From NCBI RefSeq assembly GCF_001662305.1, contig NZ_BDEP01000024.1:42627-106626 (forward strand): 64,000 nt of DNA, read 5' to 3'. The stretch is from Halomonas caseinilytica (GTDB taxonomy: Bacteria; Pseudomonadota; Gammaproteobacteria; Pseudomonadales; Halomonadaceae). Below the pieces are notes generated by a model. The model had not been told where the DNA came from. It saw only the letters and a program-made list of their open reading frames with translations, and made no database searches. The translations under genes were made by a program, and so were the position numbers. How positions within the stretch are numbered: the stretch's first letter is position 1; each line of letters begins with the position of its first letter. This document shows, in pieces, positions 8,651 through 17,474 of this stretch.

Positions 8651-8817
8651 CGGGAGTCCTTGCCCGTGGGGAGATTCGGCCATTCTAGACAACCTTGCCC
8701 CTCCAAGGCCATGCTCGGGGCTCGATGGGGCGGATGATGATCGAGCGTCGCATGGCGCGGCGTCCCTCGCCGGGCGCAACGGCGGCAGCCCGGCTCGCAG
8801 GACAACTGGAGGACAGC

Positions 8818-9675
8818 ATGGTGCATGAAGACATCAAGGCACTGGCAGCGTTCATGGCGCGCATGCCAGGGCTGGCGGTACTGACCGGTGCCGGTGTCAG
8901 CACGGCTAGCGGCATTCCCGACTACCGTGACGACAGCGGCGATTGGAAGCGTTCGCCGCCCATGCAGCACCAGACATTCATGGAAAGCCATGCCGCCCGC
9001 CAGCGCTACTGGGCGCGGGCCCTGGTCGGGTTCCGCACCCTGCGCGAGGCGAGCGCCAACCCGGCGCACCACGCGCTGGCCGAACTCGAGGCAAGAGGGC
9101 ATGTGGCGGGCGTGATCACCCAGAATGTCGATGGTCTGCACCGGCAAGCCGGCTCCCAGCGGGTGATCGACCTGCATGGCCGGGCCGATGTGGTACGTTG
9201 CATGGGCTGCGGCGCGCTTCGCAGGCGCCATGACCTGCATGACGAGCTGGGCGAGCTCAATCCCGACTGGCTCGAGCTGGGCGCCAACGTCGCCCCGGAT
9301 GGAGACGCCGACCTGGAGCGCGATTTCGCCGATTTTCGCGTCCCTTCATGCGGACGGTGCGGCGATGGCATCTGGAAGCCGGACGTGGTGTTTTTCGGTG
9401 ACAGCGTGCCCCGAGACACCGTGGAAGAGGCATTCTCCCTGCTGGACGAATGCCGGGGCCTGCTGGTGGTGGGTTCCTCGCTGATGGTCTATTCCGGGTA
9501 CCGCTTCGCTCGGCGAGCGGCTCGGGACGGCAAACCGATGGCCTGCCTCAATCTGGGCCGAACCCGGGCCGACGCGCTGTTCGACCTCAAGGTGACCACC
9601 AGTGCCGAAACCGGGCTGACGGCGCTGTTAGAGGTGCTGGAGGAAAAGGCGCTTCGCCCAGCCGATCGGGCTTGA
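8818..9675 (+). CDS. NAD-dependent protein deacylase of the SIR2 family
   Basis: A 285-residue sirtuin that would remove acyl groups from lysines using NAD, releasing nicotinamide. The Rossmann NAD motif is LTGAGVSTASGIPDYRD; the TQNVDGLH segment and the catalytic His in DLHGRAD follow. A four-Cys zinc site is complete: CMGC and, after a long insert, CGRC. FFGDSVP and VVGSSLMVYSG complete the NAD pocket. The start at 8818 follows GGAGGA by about 5 bp; several in-frame upstream starts lack this. The insert between the zinc Cys pairs (about 50 residues) resembles the SIR2 class II type found in proteobacteria. It appears to be a single-gene unit, converging on the yciH-like gene. Confidence 0.92.
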   Translation: MVHEDIKALAAFMARMPGLAVLTGAGVSTASGIPDYRDDSGDWKRSPPMQHQTFMESHAARQRYWARALVGFRTLREASANPAHHALAELEARGHVAGVITQNVDGLHRQAGSQRVIDLHGRADVVRCMGCGALRRRHDLHDELGELNPDWLELGANVAPDGDADLERDFADFRVPSCGRCGDGIWKPDVVFFGDSVPRDTVEEAFSLLDECRGLLVVGSSLMVYSGYRFARRAARDGKPMACLNLGRTRADALFDLKVTTSAETGLTALLEVLEEKALRPADRA

Positions 9676-9708
9676 TTCGGAAAGTCGACGACCCCGACAC
9701 GTTTCCCA

Positions 9709-10083
9709 CTAGCCGCCGGCCAGCTTGACCTTGTAGCCGCGCTTCTCCAGTTCTCCCTTGAGCACTTCGCGCTGATCGCCCTGGATCTCGATCACGCCAT
9801 CCTTGAGTGCCCCGCCAGTGCCGCAGCGCTTCTTGAGGTCCTTGGCCAGCGCCTTGAGGTCGGCGCTCTTGAGCGGTACGCCTTCGACCAGCGTCACGCC
9901 CTTGCCCTTGCGGCCCTTGGTCTCGCGGCGCAGACGGATGATGCCGTCGAGCGTCGCCAGGCGTTCTTCCTCGGCCGCCTCGGCGCAGCGGCAGTTATCC
10001 AGCGGCTGTCGGCACTCGGGACAGGTATCGCCGTGTTCGGTGGAATATACCAGGCCGCGCAGCTGGTCCTGAAGGGATGCCAT
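9709..10083 (-). CDS. yciH: SUI1/eIF1-like translation factor (YciH family)
   Basis: A 124-residue protein with an N-terminal metal-binding knuckle (CPECRQPLDNCRC) followed by the SUI1 fold: IIRLRRETKGRKGKGVTLVEG, LKALAKDLKKRCGTGGALKDG and IEIQGDQREVLKGELEKRGYKVK. That is the classic YciH/eIF1 pattern. It is thought to influence start-codon selection or initiation fidelity on the ribosome; in E. coli it is not essential. The start at 10083 was chosen because AAGGAG lies 7 bases upstream; an upstream in-frame Met lacks this. Confidence 0.93.
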   Translation of the reverse strand: MASLQDQLRGLVYSTEHGDTCPECRQPLDNCRCAEAAEEERLATLDGIIRLRRETKGRKGKGVTLVEGVPLKSADLKALAKDLKKRCGTGGALKDGVIEIQGDQREVLKGELEKRGYKVKLAGG

Positions 10084-10140
10084 GTCGGGCTCCTTGTCTG
10101 GAACGAAACTCACGAACCATGATATCTCAAGCGCGGCGGG

Positions 10141-11346
10141 TCAATCGGACTCTCCTGTCTCGCCATTCGGGGCGTGGCACTTCACGAGGTGGGACGCGTC
10201 GAGATCGGCGAGCCGTGTCTCGCCCAGCAGGCCGAGCGTCCGGTCGATTTCTCGGCGAAGGATGTCCAGGGCGTGCTCGACGCCAGGCTGTCCGCCCGCT
10301 GCCAGGCCATACAGGGTGGCGCGACCCAGCCAGACCGCATCCGCGCCGAGCGCCAGTGCCTTGACGATATCCGTGCCTCGCCGAAAGCCGCTGTCGACGA
10401 ACAGCTGGCAGCGTTGGCCAACGCGCTTTCGGGTGTCGGCGAGGATGTCCAGTGGCGAGAGGGCGTGATCGAGCTGTCGTCCCCCGTGGTTGGAGAGCAC
10501 GATGCCGTCGATGCCCGAGGCGGCGGCCTGGGCTGCTTCCTCCGGCGACAGGAGGCCCTTGATGATCAGCTTGCCCTGCCAGATATCGCGCAGCCAGGCG
10601 ATGTCGTCCCAGTTCAGGGTCGGGTCCAGCTGCTGGCCGATGATGGCCGAGGCGCCCTGCACGGACTGCTGGCCAGGAGGCAGCAAGTCGTCGAGGTTCT
10701 TGAAGGTGGGCGGGCCATCCGGGATCAGGACGTCGGCGATCCAGCGCGGACGCGAGCAGAGGTGAAGAAGGTTACGCCAGTCGGGCTGCATGGGCCGGCG
10801 AAAGTTGCGCAGGTCCCATTCGCGGTTGCCATAGATCGCGCTGTCCGTGGTGATCACGATGGTCTCGTAGCCCGCGGCATGGCAGCGCTCGACCAGCTTT
10901 CTGACATAGTCGCGATCGCGGTAGAAGTAGATCTGCATCCAGGCCCGGAGCCCCTCGACGGTGGCAATCTCTTCCAGCGAGGTCGTGGCGACGTTGCTCA
11001 GCACGAAGGGAATGTCCTGCCGGGATGCCGCCGCCGCCAGCTTGAGATCCCCATCGCGCGTCAGCATGCCGTTGTAACCGGTAGGCCCGATGACCAGAGG
11101 CATGGCATGGCGCTGGCCGAGTATCGTCGTCGACAGGTGTCGGGCGTCGACCCGAGTCAGGGTCCGGGGATGAAACAGGTAATCGCGGAATACTGTGCGG
11201 TTGCGATGTAGCGTCCGCTCGTCATCGGCACCGCCTTGCAGGTACTCGAACACGAAGTTGGGCAGCCGCCGCTGTGCGATTCGCTCCAGGTCGGCGATGT
11301 TGAGTGCCCGACGGTAGTCGGTACCGGGGTAGGGACGGCGTTTCAC
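10141..11346 (-). CDS. FMN-dependent 2-hydroxyacid dehydrogenase (lactate/mandelate dehydrogenase family)
   Basis: A 401-residue flavoprotein of the glycolate oxidase/L-lactate dehydrogenase/mandelate dehydrogenase family, which oxidises an L-2-hydroxyacid to a 2-keto acid with FMN. The FMN-binding Lys is in KLIIKGLLS and the active-site His and Arg in SNHGGRQLD; the phosphate-binding loop is FVDSGFRRGTDIVKALALGAD. The PTGYNGM segment and ITTDSAIYGNREWDLRN resemble the mandelate dehydrogenase branch more than LldD. The true lldD candidate lies at 62.7 kb, so this paralogue probably has another substrate, perhaps linked to the sugar-acid operon whose GntR gene is divergent. A C-terminal tail rich in polar residues is variable in the family. 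Confidence 0.87.
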   Translation of the reverse strand: MKRRPYPGTDYRRALNIADLERIAQRRLPNFVFEYLQGGADDERTLHRNRTVFRDYLFHPRTLTRVDARHLSTTILGQRHAMPLVIGPTGYNGMLTRDGDLKLAAAASRQDIPFVLSNVATTSLEEIATVEGLRAWMQIYFYRDRDYVRKLVERCHAAGYETIVITTDSAIYGNREWDLRNFRRPMQPDWRNLLHLCSRPRWIADVLIPDGPPTFKNLDDLLPPGQQSVQGASAIIGQQLDPTLNWDDIAWLRDIWQGKLIIKGLLSPEEAAQAAASGIDGIVLSNHGGRQLDHALSPLDILADTRKRVGQRCQLFVDSGFRRGTDIVKALALGADAVWLGRATLYGLAAGGQPGVEHALDILRREIDRTLGLLGETRLADLDASHLVKCHAPNGETGESD

Positions 11347-11365
11347 GGGCTCCTCCAGCGATCGA

Positions 11366-11435
11366 TAGTCATACTAAGGTCTAGGTCGGGAGTGCTTTCG
11401 ATCTTTTCACCATACTACCATACTAGTTGTATCAG
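11366..11435. promoter_or_regulatory. Divergent control region with three CATACTA repeats
   Basis: The 135-bp gap between the divergent hydroxyacid dehydrogenase and gntR genes carries three copies of CATACTA at 11370-11376, 11411-11417 and 11419-11425. The last copy is followed by an inverted partner: ATAC TAGTT GTAT. Tandem and inverted short repeats in front of an autoregulated FadR-type gene are a likely operator for that regulator. Operator function is inferred; only the repeats are seen. Confidence 0.5.
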
Positions 11436-11481
11436 ATAGGCGTGGTGTTGCATCCGCGCCGAGGGAATCGGGACAAAACGC

Positions 11482-12219
11482 ATGAATTCGACATTGCAAG
11501 CGCTATGGCAGGACACCCGCGACAGCGACTCGGTTCGCCAACGCCTCCATGAGGTGCTGCGCCAGTCGATCATTCGCATGGAGCTGGCGCCGGGGCAGGC
11601 GCTGTCGGAAAAGGAGCTCGCCGAGACGTTCTCGGTGAGCCGCCAGCCGGTCCGCGAGGCCTTCATTCGACTCTCGGAAGCCGGGTTGGTCGAGGTGCGT
11701 CCGCAGCGGGGCACCTTCGTGGTCAAGATCTCGCAGCAGGCGGTGCTCGAGGCGCGCTTCGTGCGCGAGGCGGTGGAAGTGGCCGTGGCCCGCGAGGCCG
11801 CCAGCCGAGGACTGGATCGGCCGGTACTCGCAGAGTTGCGCGAACTGATCGAGCGCCAGCGTCGCTGCATCGAGCCGGCCGATCACGATCGTTTCTTTCA
11901 GCTCGACGAGGGCTTTCATCGCACCCTTTCGCTGGGCATCGGCCAGCAGGCCGCCTGGAAGGTGACCGAAGAGGTCAAGGCGCAGCTCGATCGCGTGCGC
12001 TACCTGAGCGTTCCCGAGAGCACGCCCATCGACAAGCTCGTCGAACAGCATGCGGCCATCATCGATGCCATCGAGTGGCGCGATGCCGAAGCGGCGGCGG
12101 AGGCCATGCACATTCACCAGTCCGAGATCCTGCAGTCTTTGCCCGACCTGGTGCGCCGCTTCCCCGAGATGTTCCAGCCCACCCAGACACCAGCGTTCGC
12201 CGAGGAGAGCCAGGCATGA
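11482..12219 (+). CDS. GntR family (FadR subfamily, FCD domain) regulator
   Basis: A 245-residue transcription factor. Residues about 15-85 form the winged helix-turn-helix ([40 protein letters not shown] read in pieces), and residues 95-225 the all-helical FCD effector domain, with metal-binding positions in the [20 protein letters not shown] and [10 protein letters not shown] segments. FCD regulators sense organic or sugar acids. It is the first gene of a long operon (manD, rspB, dctPQM, uxuB, uxuA) and overlaps manD by 4 bp, so it probably controls its own operon in response to an aldonate or uronate. The effector cannot be read from sequence. Confidence 0.9.
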   Translation: MNSTLQALWQDTRDSDSVRQRLHEVLRQSIIRMELAPGQALSEKELAETFSVSRQPVREAFIRLSEAGLVEVRPQRGTFVVKISQQAVLEARFVREAVEVAVAREAASRGLDRPVLAELRELIERQRRCIEPADHDRFFQLDEGFHRTLSLGIGQQAAWKVTEEVKAQLDRVRYLSVPESTPIDKLVEQHAAIIDAIEWRDAEAAAEAMHIHQSEILQSLPDLVRRFPEMFQPTQTPAFAEESQA

Positions 12220-13427
12220 AGATCGAGAAGGCCTATACCATCGTCACCGCGCCGGGGCGCAACTTCGTCACTCTCAAGATCGTCACTGACGAGGGGGTCT
12301 ACGGTATCGGCGATGCCACCCTCAATGGTCGCGAGATGGCGGTGGTGGCCTACCTCGAGGAGCATGTGATTCCGGCCTTGATCGGCCGTGATCCCCAGCG
12401 CATCGAGGATATCTGGCATTACCTGTATCGCGGTGCCTACTGGCGGCGGGGGCCGGTGACCATGAGCGCCATCGGCGCGGTGGACCTGGCGCTGTGGGAC
12501 ATCAAGGCCAAGGCCGCTGGTATGCCGCTGTACCAGTTGCTGGGCGGCAAGAGCCGCGAGCGCGTGATGACCTATGCCCACTGTACCGGCAAGGACATCG
12601 ATGCCTGTCTCGAGGAGGTCGAAGCGCACGTCAGGCAGGGCTATCGCGCGGTGCGTGTGCAGGCCGGTGTGCCTGGCATCCCCACCATTTATGGGGTTGC
12701 CAAGAAGGAGGGCGAGCGCTATGAACCGGCGGATTCCGACCTGCCTGCCGAACATGTATGGAGCACCGAGAAGTATCTGAATCATGTGCCCAAACTGTTC
12801 GCTGCGGTACGCGAACGCTTCGGCGACGACCTGCATGTGCTGCACGATGTCCACCACCGCCTGACGCCCATCGAGGCGGCGCGGCTGGGCAAGGCGGTGG
12901 AGCCCTACCACCTGTTCTGGCTGGAGGACTGCGTGCCGGCCGAGAATCAGGAAAGTTTCCGCCTGATTCGCCAGCACACCACCACCCCGCTGGCGGTAGG
13001 CGAGGTGTTCAACTCGATCCACGATTACCGGGAGCTGCTCGAAAACCAGTGGATCGATTATATCCGCATGCCGCTTGCTCACGGTGGCGGCATTACCCAC
13101 ATGCGGCGTGTCGCTGATCTGGCAGGCCTTTATCACGTACGTACCGGCTTCCATGGCCCCACCGACCTGTCGCCGGTGTGCCTGGGGGCGGCGATCCACT
13201 TCGACACCTGGGTGCCCAATTTCGGCATTCAGGAGTACATGCCCCACGAGACCATCACCGACGAGGTCTTTCCCCACGACTACCGCTTCGAAGATGGCCA
13301 CTTCCTGGTCGGCGAGACGCCCGGACACGGCGTCGACATCGACGAAGCGGCCGCCGCCAAGTATCCCTATCGTCGTGCCAGCCTGCCGGTCAATCGGCTG
13401 GAGGACGGCACTCTGTGGCACTGGTAA
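12216..13427 (+). CDS. manD: D-mannonate dehydratase subgroup protein, enolase superfamily (ManD/RspA)
   Basis: A 403-residue enolase-superfamily protein with the length and residues of the ManD subgroup. The Mg ligands are Asp211 (DVHHR), Glu237 (LEDCVP) and Glu263 (VGEVFNS); the catalytic Arg147 and Tyr159 (RVQ...TIYG) and His213 are in place. ManD proteins dehydrate D-mannonate, and some D-gluconate, to 2-keto-3-deoxy-gluconate; many members are low-efficiency and sit beside an RspB dehydrogenase, as here. It overlaps gntR by 4 bp and precedes rspB by 12 bp. A second, unrelated mannonate dehydratase (UxuA) is encoded later in the same operon, so this one may be auxiliary or act on a different aldonate. 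Confidence 0.92.
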   Translation: MKIEKAYTIVTAPGRNFVTLKIVTDEGVYGIGDATLNGREMAVVAYLEEHVIPALIGRDPQRIEDIWHYLYRGAYWRRGPVTMSAIGAVDLALWDIKAKAAGMPLYQLLGGKSRERVMTYAHCTGKDIDACLEEVEAHVRQGYRAVRVQAGVPGIPTIYGVAKKEGERYEPADSDLPAEHVWSTEKYLNHVPKLFAAVRERFGDDLHVLHDVHHRLTPIEAARLGKAVEPYHLFWLEDCVPAENQESFRLIRQHTTTPLAVGEVFNSIHDYRELLENQWIDYIRMPLAHGGGITHMRRVADLAGLYHVRTGFHGPTDLSPVCLGAAIHFDTWVPNFGIQEYMPHETITDEVFPHDYRFEDGHFLVGETPGHGVDIDEAAAAKYPYRRASLPVNRLEDGTLWHW

Positions 13428-13439
13428 CGAGGTAAGCCG

Positions 13440-14462
13440 ATGCAAGCCTTTCAGGTAAACGCTCCCCAGGACTATCGTCTGGTCGAGACAGAGGTTCCCG
13501 ACGCTGCCCCCGGCGAGGTGCTGGTCAGCGTCGCCTTCGCCGGTATCTGCGGCTCGGACATGCACATCATTCATGGCGATAACGCCTTCGTGCGTTTTCC
13601 GCGCATCACCGGCCATGAGTTTGCCGGCGTGGTCGAGGCGGTGGGCGAGGGCGTCGAGGACGTTGCCATCGGTGATCGCGTGTGTATCGACCCGGTGATC
13701 AACTGTGGCCACTGCTATCCCTGCCGTATCGGACGCCCCAATGTCTGCACCGCCCTGGAGGTGATCGGGGTGCATCGCAATGGGGGCTTCGAGGAGCGGG
13801 TCAACGTGCCGGCAGGCAATGTCCATCGACTGCCCGAGGGCCTGGGACTGGACGCCGCCGCGTTGGTGGAGCCCTACACCATTGCCGCCAATGTTCTCGA
13901 TCGCATGCAGCCGCATCCAGGCGATCGCCTGCTGATCCTGGGTGCCGGGGTGATCGGCCTGACCATTCTGCAGGTGGCCCGAGCCCTGGGCATCGAGGAT
14001 GTCACCGTCAGCGACGTGATCGATGCCCGCCTGGAAACCGCCAAAGAGCTGGGCGCTACCCGGACCCTCAACGGTGCCGAACAGGACGTCGAGGCCGAAG
14101 TCCAGGCGCTGACCGATGGTGAAGGCATGCCATTGATCGCCGATGCCGCCTGCGTGCCGGCCCTGTTGCCGCAGATGTTGCGCATGGCCTCGCCGGCAGG
14201 ACGCATCGGCCTGCTCGGGTTCACGCCCACGCCCAGCGATCTGGCTCAGCTGGAGGTCATCAAGAAGGAACTGACGCTGGTCGGCTCACGGCTCAATAAC
14301 CGCAAGTTTCCGGAGGTGATTGACCTGATGGCATCCGGGCGTCTCGATCCGCTGGCGCTGATCAGTCATCGCTTGCCCTTCGACGACATGCCCGGTGCCA
14401 TCGAAATGCTCGACAATCATCCCGAAAGGGCCCGCAAAGTACTGATTCAGATCGGTTCTTGA
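13440..14462 (+). CDS. rspB: Zinc-dependent medium-chain alcohol dehydrogenase, RspB-like (candidate L-gulonate 5-dehydrogenase)
   Basis: A 340-residue medium-chain dehydrogenase. Catalytic zinc ligands are Cys in GICGSDMH and His-Glu in GHEFAGVV; the structural zinc site is CGHCYPCRIGRPNVC, four Cys. The NAD-binding loop is LILGAGVIGLTILQ. RspB homologues next to low-efficiency ManD in Chromohalobacter salexigens were reported to take part in L-gulonate/L-idonate catabolism, oxidising L-gulonate to D-fructuronate. The following uxuB and uxuA would complete that route to 2-keto-3-deoxygluconate, so that assignment is attractive here, but it remains an inference from context. Confidence 0.88.
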   Translation: MQAFQVNAPQDYRLVETEVPDAAPGEVLVSVAFAGICGSDMHIIHGDNAFVRFPRITGHEFAGVVEAVGEGVEDVAIGDRVCIDPVINCGHCYPCRIGRPNVCTALEVIGVHRNGGFEERVNVPAGNVHRLPEGLGLDAAALVEPYTIAANVLDRMQPHPGDRLLILGAGVIGLTILQVARALGIEDVTVSDVIDARLETAKELGATRTLNGAEQDVEAEVQALTDGEGMPLIADAACVPALLPQMLRMASPAGRIGLLGFTPTPSDLAQLEVIKKELTLVGSRLNNRKFPEVIDLMASGRLDPLALISHRLPFDDMPGAIEMLDNHPERARKVLIQIGS

Positions 14463-14533
14463 CGGCCATTCATGCTCGCTCGCAAATCGCACATCAAGCA
14501 AAACCACAACAGCAAGTGCCAGGAGACAACGCC

Positions 14534-15502
14534 ATGATGAAACGACTTTTGACCAGTGCCGTTCTGGGGGCTGCCATGCTCGCCAGCCAGGCCAGCCTCG
14601 CTGCTGACTTCACCCTGAAATTCGGCCACCTGGCCAACGAGGAGCACGTCTGGCATCAGGCCGCCGCCAAGTTCAAGGAAGTGGTCGAGGCCGAGTCCGA
14701 CGGGCGGATCGAAGTTCAGCTGTTTCCCAACGAGCAGCTCGGTGCCGAGATGGATGTCATCAACAGCATTCAGCTGGGTACCGCCGACATGACCATCACC
14801 GGCGAGAGCCTGCAGAACTGGGCACCCAAGGCGGCATTGATGGCCGTGCCTTATGCCTTCCGCGATTCTGCCCACATGCAACAGGCCGTGGAAGGCGAGA
14901 TCGGTGACCAGATCGAGGCGCAGATCACCGAGCGCGCCAACCTGGTGCCGCTGGCCTGGTTCGAGCGGGGGCCGCGTCAATTGACCAGCAACCGGCCGAT
15001 CACCTCGCCCGACGAACTGGATGGCCTTCGCCTGCGTGTGCCCAACGTGCCGCTGTTCGTGGACACCTGGGAGGCGCTGGGCGCCCGTCCCACGCCCATG
15101 GCCTTCAGCGAGGTCTTCACCTCCCTGCAGCAGAACACCATCGAAGGCCAGGAGAACCCGCTGAGCCTGATCGAGAGTGCCAGCTTCAATGAGGTCCAGG
15201 ACTACGTGAACCTCACCAACCACGTGCGTAGCTGGATCTATGTCGTGATCGGCAAGAACCAGCTCGAGGCCATGCCCGAGGAACTGCAGCAGGTGGTTCG
15301 TGATGCCGCCCAGGAGATGCAGTCCTACGAGGCCGAGCTGTTCGAGGCGGATCAGAAGCGACTGCAAGAGAGCCTGAAGGAACGTGGCATGGAATTCGTC
15401 GAGGTCGACACCGAAGCGTTCGCCGAAAAGGCCCGCCCGGCCGTGCTGGAGGCGCTCACCGACGAGCAGCGCGAGCTGTACGAAGCTATCCAGGATCTGT
15501 GA
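14534..15502 (+). CDS. dctP: TRAP transporter solute-binding protein, DctP family
   Basis: A 322-residue periplasmic receptor. The start at 14534 follows AGGAG by 8 bp and a signal peptide follows (LLTSAVLGAAMLASQASLA, cleaved before ADFTLKFGH). DctP blocks are clear: SDGRIEVQLFPNEQLG, the substrate-anchor region GLRLRVPNVPLFVDTWEALGARPTPM with the conserved Arg that binds the ligand carboxylate, and FTSLQQNTIEGQENPL. It belongs to the sugar-acid operon and, with its Q and M partners, would import an aldonate or uronate. A hairpin directly downstream probably raises its level relative to dctQM. Confidence 0.93.
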   Translation: MMKRLLTSAVLGAAMLASQASLAADFTLKFGHLANEEHVWHQAAAKFKEVVEAESDGRIEVQLFPNEQLGAEMDVINSIQLGTADMTITGESLQNWAPKAALMAVPYAFRDSAHMQQAVEGEIGDQIEAQITERANLVPLAWFERGPRQLTSNRPITSPDELDGLRLRVPNVPLFVDTWEALGARPTPMAFSEVFTSLQQNTIEGQENPLSLIESASFNEVQDYVNLTNHVRSWIYVVIGKNQLEAMPEELQQVVRDAAQEMQSYEAELFEADQKRLQESLKERGMEFVEVDTEAFAEKARPAVLEALTDEQRELYEAIQDL

Positions 15503-15511
15503 TGCCGCTTA

Positions 15512-15538
15512 CGGGCGAGTCCTTTCGGGGCTCGCCCG
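15512..15538 (+). terminator. Intra-operon hairpin after dctP
   Basis: CGGGCGAG at 15512-15519 pairs with CTCGCCCG at 15531-15538, extendable by two or three more pairs around a short pyrimidine loop. There is no T-run, so it is more likely a partial terminator or RNA-stabilising structure between dctP and dctQ than a full stop. Similar hairpins occupy the same place in the other TRAP and TAXI operons here. Confidence 0.6.
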
Positions 15539-15578
15539 CTTGCTGATGGGTGCCGCCCAGGCATCATGAGGAGGACGT

Positions 15579-16163
15579 ATGGACCCCAATCAGAAGGTGG
15601 CCGAGCAGGAGGCGCTCGAGCAGTTGGACCCACTTGCCTCGGTTCCCACCTTTCAGGGCGCCCTGGGGCGGCTGATCGGGGGAATCGATACCCTGTTCAC
15701 CGTGCTGGCTGTCCTGGCGCTGGTGGCGATTGCCGGCACGGTGCTGCTGCAGATTTCGGCGCGTCTCTTCCTGCCATTCAGTGTCTCCTGGACCGAGGAG
15801 CTGTCGCGCTACCTGTTCATCTACATGGTGGCCATGTCGGTGGGGGTGGTGCTGCGCCAGCACCGCAACGTCAGTGTGGAACTCTTTCATCATACGCTGG
15901 GGCTCCGCGCCAGGGCGGCCTTCCAGGCGTTGATCTGCCTGTTGATTGCCGGCTTCGCCTGGATGGTGCTGCCTCACGCCTGGCAGTACGCCATGAATGG
16001 CGCCTGGCAGACGTCCCCGACCCTCAGGGTTCCCATGCTCTATATCTTCTTCTCCACGGTGGTGATGTTCGTGCTGTTGCTGGCCTACGGCGCCATTGGC
16101 TTCCTGGAGGGCCTCGTTGCCATCTTCCGCTCGCCTGAGCGTCCCGATACGGAGAAGCCGTGA
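15579..16163 (+). CDS. dctQ: TRAP transporter small permease, DctQ family
   Basis: A 194-residue membrane protein with four hydrophobic helices (about residues 38-62, 78-95, 115-135, 150-175). The motif SVSWTEELSRYLFIYMVAMSVGVVLRQHRNVSVELF is the DctQ signature (here split: WTEELSRYLF and the HRNVSVE loop). A GAGGAGG ribosome-binding site lies 7 bp upstream. It joins DctM to form the inner-membrane part of the first TRAP transporter. The stop overlaps the dctM start by one base. Confidence 0.9.
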   Translation: MDPNQKVAEQEALEQLDPLASVPTFQGALGRLIGGIDTLFTVLAVLALVAIAGTVLLQISARLFLPFSVSWTEELSRYLFIYMVAMSVGVVLRQHRNVSVELFHHTLGLRARAAFQALICLLIAGFAWMVLPHAWQYAMNGAWQTSPTLRVPMLYIFFSTVVMFVLLLAYGAIGFLEGLVAIFRSPERPDTEKP

Positions 16164-17443
16164 TGGAAGTCATCATCCTGTTCAGCACCTTCCTGGTCCT
16201 GCTGCTGATCGGCATGCCTATCGCCTTCTCCCTGGGCATCGCCTCGCTGGCCTACCTGTTGCTGGAAGGCATCTCGCTGACCGTCGTGCCGCAGCGCCTG
16301 TACGCGGGCATCGATACCTTCGTGCTGCTGTGCATCCCCGGCTTCGTGCTGGCCGGCAACCTGATGAACGTCGGTAACATCACCGAGAACATCGTGCGCT
16401 TCTCCAATGCGCTGCTCGGCCATATCCGCGGCGGGCTGGGTCTGGCCAACGTCGGCGGCTCGATGATCTTCGGCGGCATCTCCGGCACGGCCGTGGCGGA
16501 CTCGGCCAGCATCGGCTCGGTGATGATTCCTGGCATGGCCCGGTCCGGCTACGACAAGCCGTTCGCCGCGGCGGTCACGGCCGCTTCTTCCACCGTGGGG
16601 CCGATCATTCCGCCCAGCGTGCCGATGATCATCGCCGGCTCGCTCTCCGGCGTGTCAGTGGGACGAATGTTCCTGGCCGGTGCCATTCCCGGCTTGCTGC
16701 TGGGCCTGGCGATGATGATCACGGTGTATATCCTCGCCGTGCGGCGTGGCTATCCCAAGGAGGCCCGCGTGCCCTTCCTGCAGTTGCTGCGTGAGGCCAG
16801 GACCGCCTTCTGGGCGCTGCTGATGACGGCGATCATCCTCTACGGCATCATCGGTGGCTTCTTCACACCCACCGAGGCGTCCATCGTTGCCAGCTTGTAC
16901 GCCCTGGTGGTGGGCATGTATGTCTACAAGGGGCTCACCTGGCGCAAGCTGCCGGCGATCCTCACCGATACCGTCTTTACCTCCGCGGCGCTGCTGCTGA
17001 TGGTGGGACTGGCCAATCTGTTCGGCTGGATCCTGACCAGCGAGCAGATTCCCCAGATGATTGCCGGCCTGATCCTGACCATCAGCGAAAACCCGCTCGT
17101 CGTCATCCTGATCCTCAATCTGATCCTGCTGTTCGTCGGCGCCTTCATGGAGACCATCGCCGCGCTGATCATCCTCTTTCCGGCGCTGCTTGGCGTGGCC
17201 ACCGGGGTGGGCATGGACCCGGTGCATTTCGCCGTCATGGCGGTGCTCAACCTGATGATCGGCCTGACCACTCCACCGGTGGGCGTCTGCCTGTTCGTGG
17301 TCTCGGGGATCGGCAAGCTGCCCATGCTGACCGTGGCCCGGGCCATCCTGCCGTTCTTGCTCTGCAACCTGGCGGTGTTGCTGCTGGTGGCCTATGTGCC
17401 GTCCATATCGCTATGGCTGCCCAACCTGATACTGGGGCAGTGA
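16163..17443 (+). CDS. dctM: TRAP transporter large permease, DctM family
   Basis: A 426-residue polytopic membrane protein with about 12 hydrophobic segments. Typical DctM blocks are IGMPIAFSLGIASL, CIPGFVLAGNLMNVGNI, GGISGTAVADSASIGSVMIPGM, IIPPSVPMIIAGSLSGVSVG and FTPTEASIVASLYAL. The start at 16163 (TGATG overlap with dctQ) follows GGAG by 8 bp; a GTG one codon earlier is also possible. It provides the sodium-coupled translocation path for the solute delivered by the adjacent DctP. Confidence 0.94.
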   Translation: MEVIILFSTFLVLLLIGMPIAFSLGIASLAYLLLEGISLTVVPQRLYAGIDTFVLLCIPGFVLAGNLMNVGNITENIVRFSNALLGHIRGGLGLANVGGSMIFGGISGTAVADSASIGSVMIPGMARSGYDKPFAAAVTAASSTVGPIIPPSVPMIIAGSLSGVSVGRMFLAGAIPGLLLGLAMMITVYILAVRRGYPKEARVPFLQLLREARTAFWALLMTAIILYGIIGGFFTPTEASIVASLYALVVGMYVYKGLTWRKLPAILTDTVFTSAALLLMVGLANLFGWILTSEQIPQMIAGLILTISENPLVVILILNLILLFVGAFMETIAALIILFPALLGVATGVGMDPVHFAVMAVLNLMIGLTTPPVGVCLFVVSGIGKLPMLTVARAILPFLLCNLAVLLLVAYVPSISLWLPNLILGQ

Positions 17444-17474
17444 GGCGGAAATACCTACCGACATGGAGAGCGTG

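Noticed and set aside
12216..13427. Assigning ManD as a D-gluconate dehydratase
   Set aside because: Substrate within the ManD subgroup cannot be decided from the visible residues; the neutral subgroup name was kept.
16160..16165. GTG at 16160 as the dctM start
   Set aside because: The ATG at 16163 has better spacing to GGAG and the usual one-base overlap with the dctQ stop; the difference is one residue.
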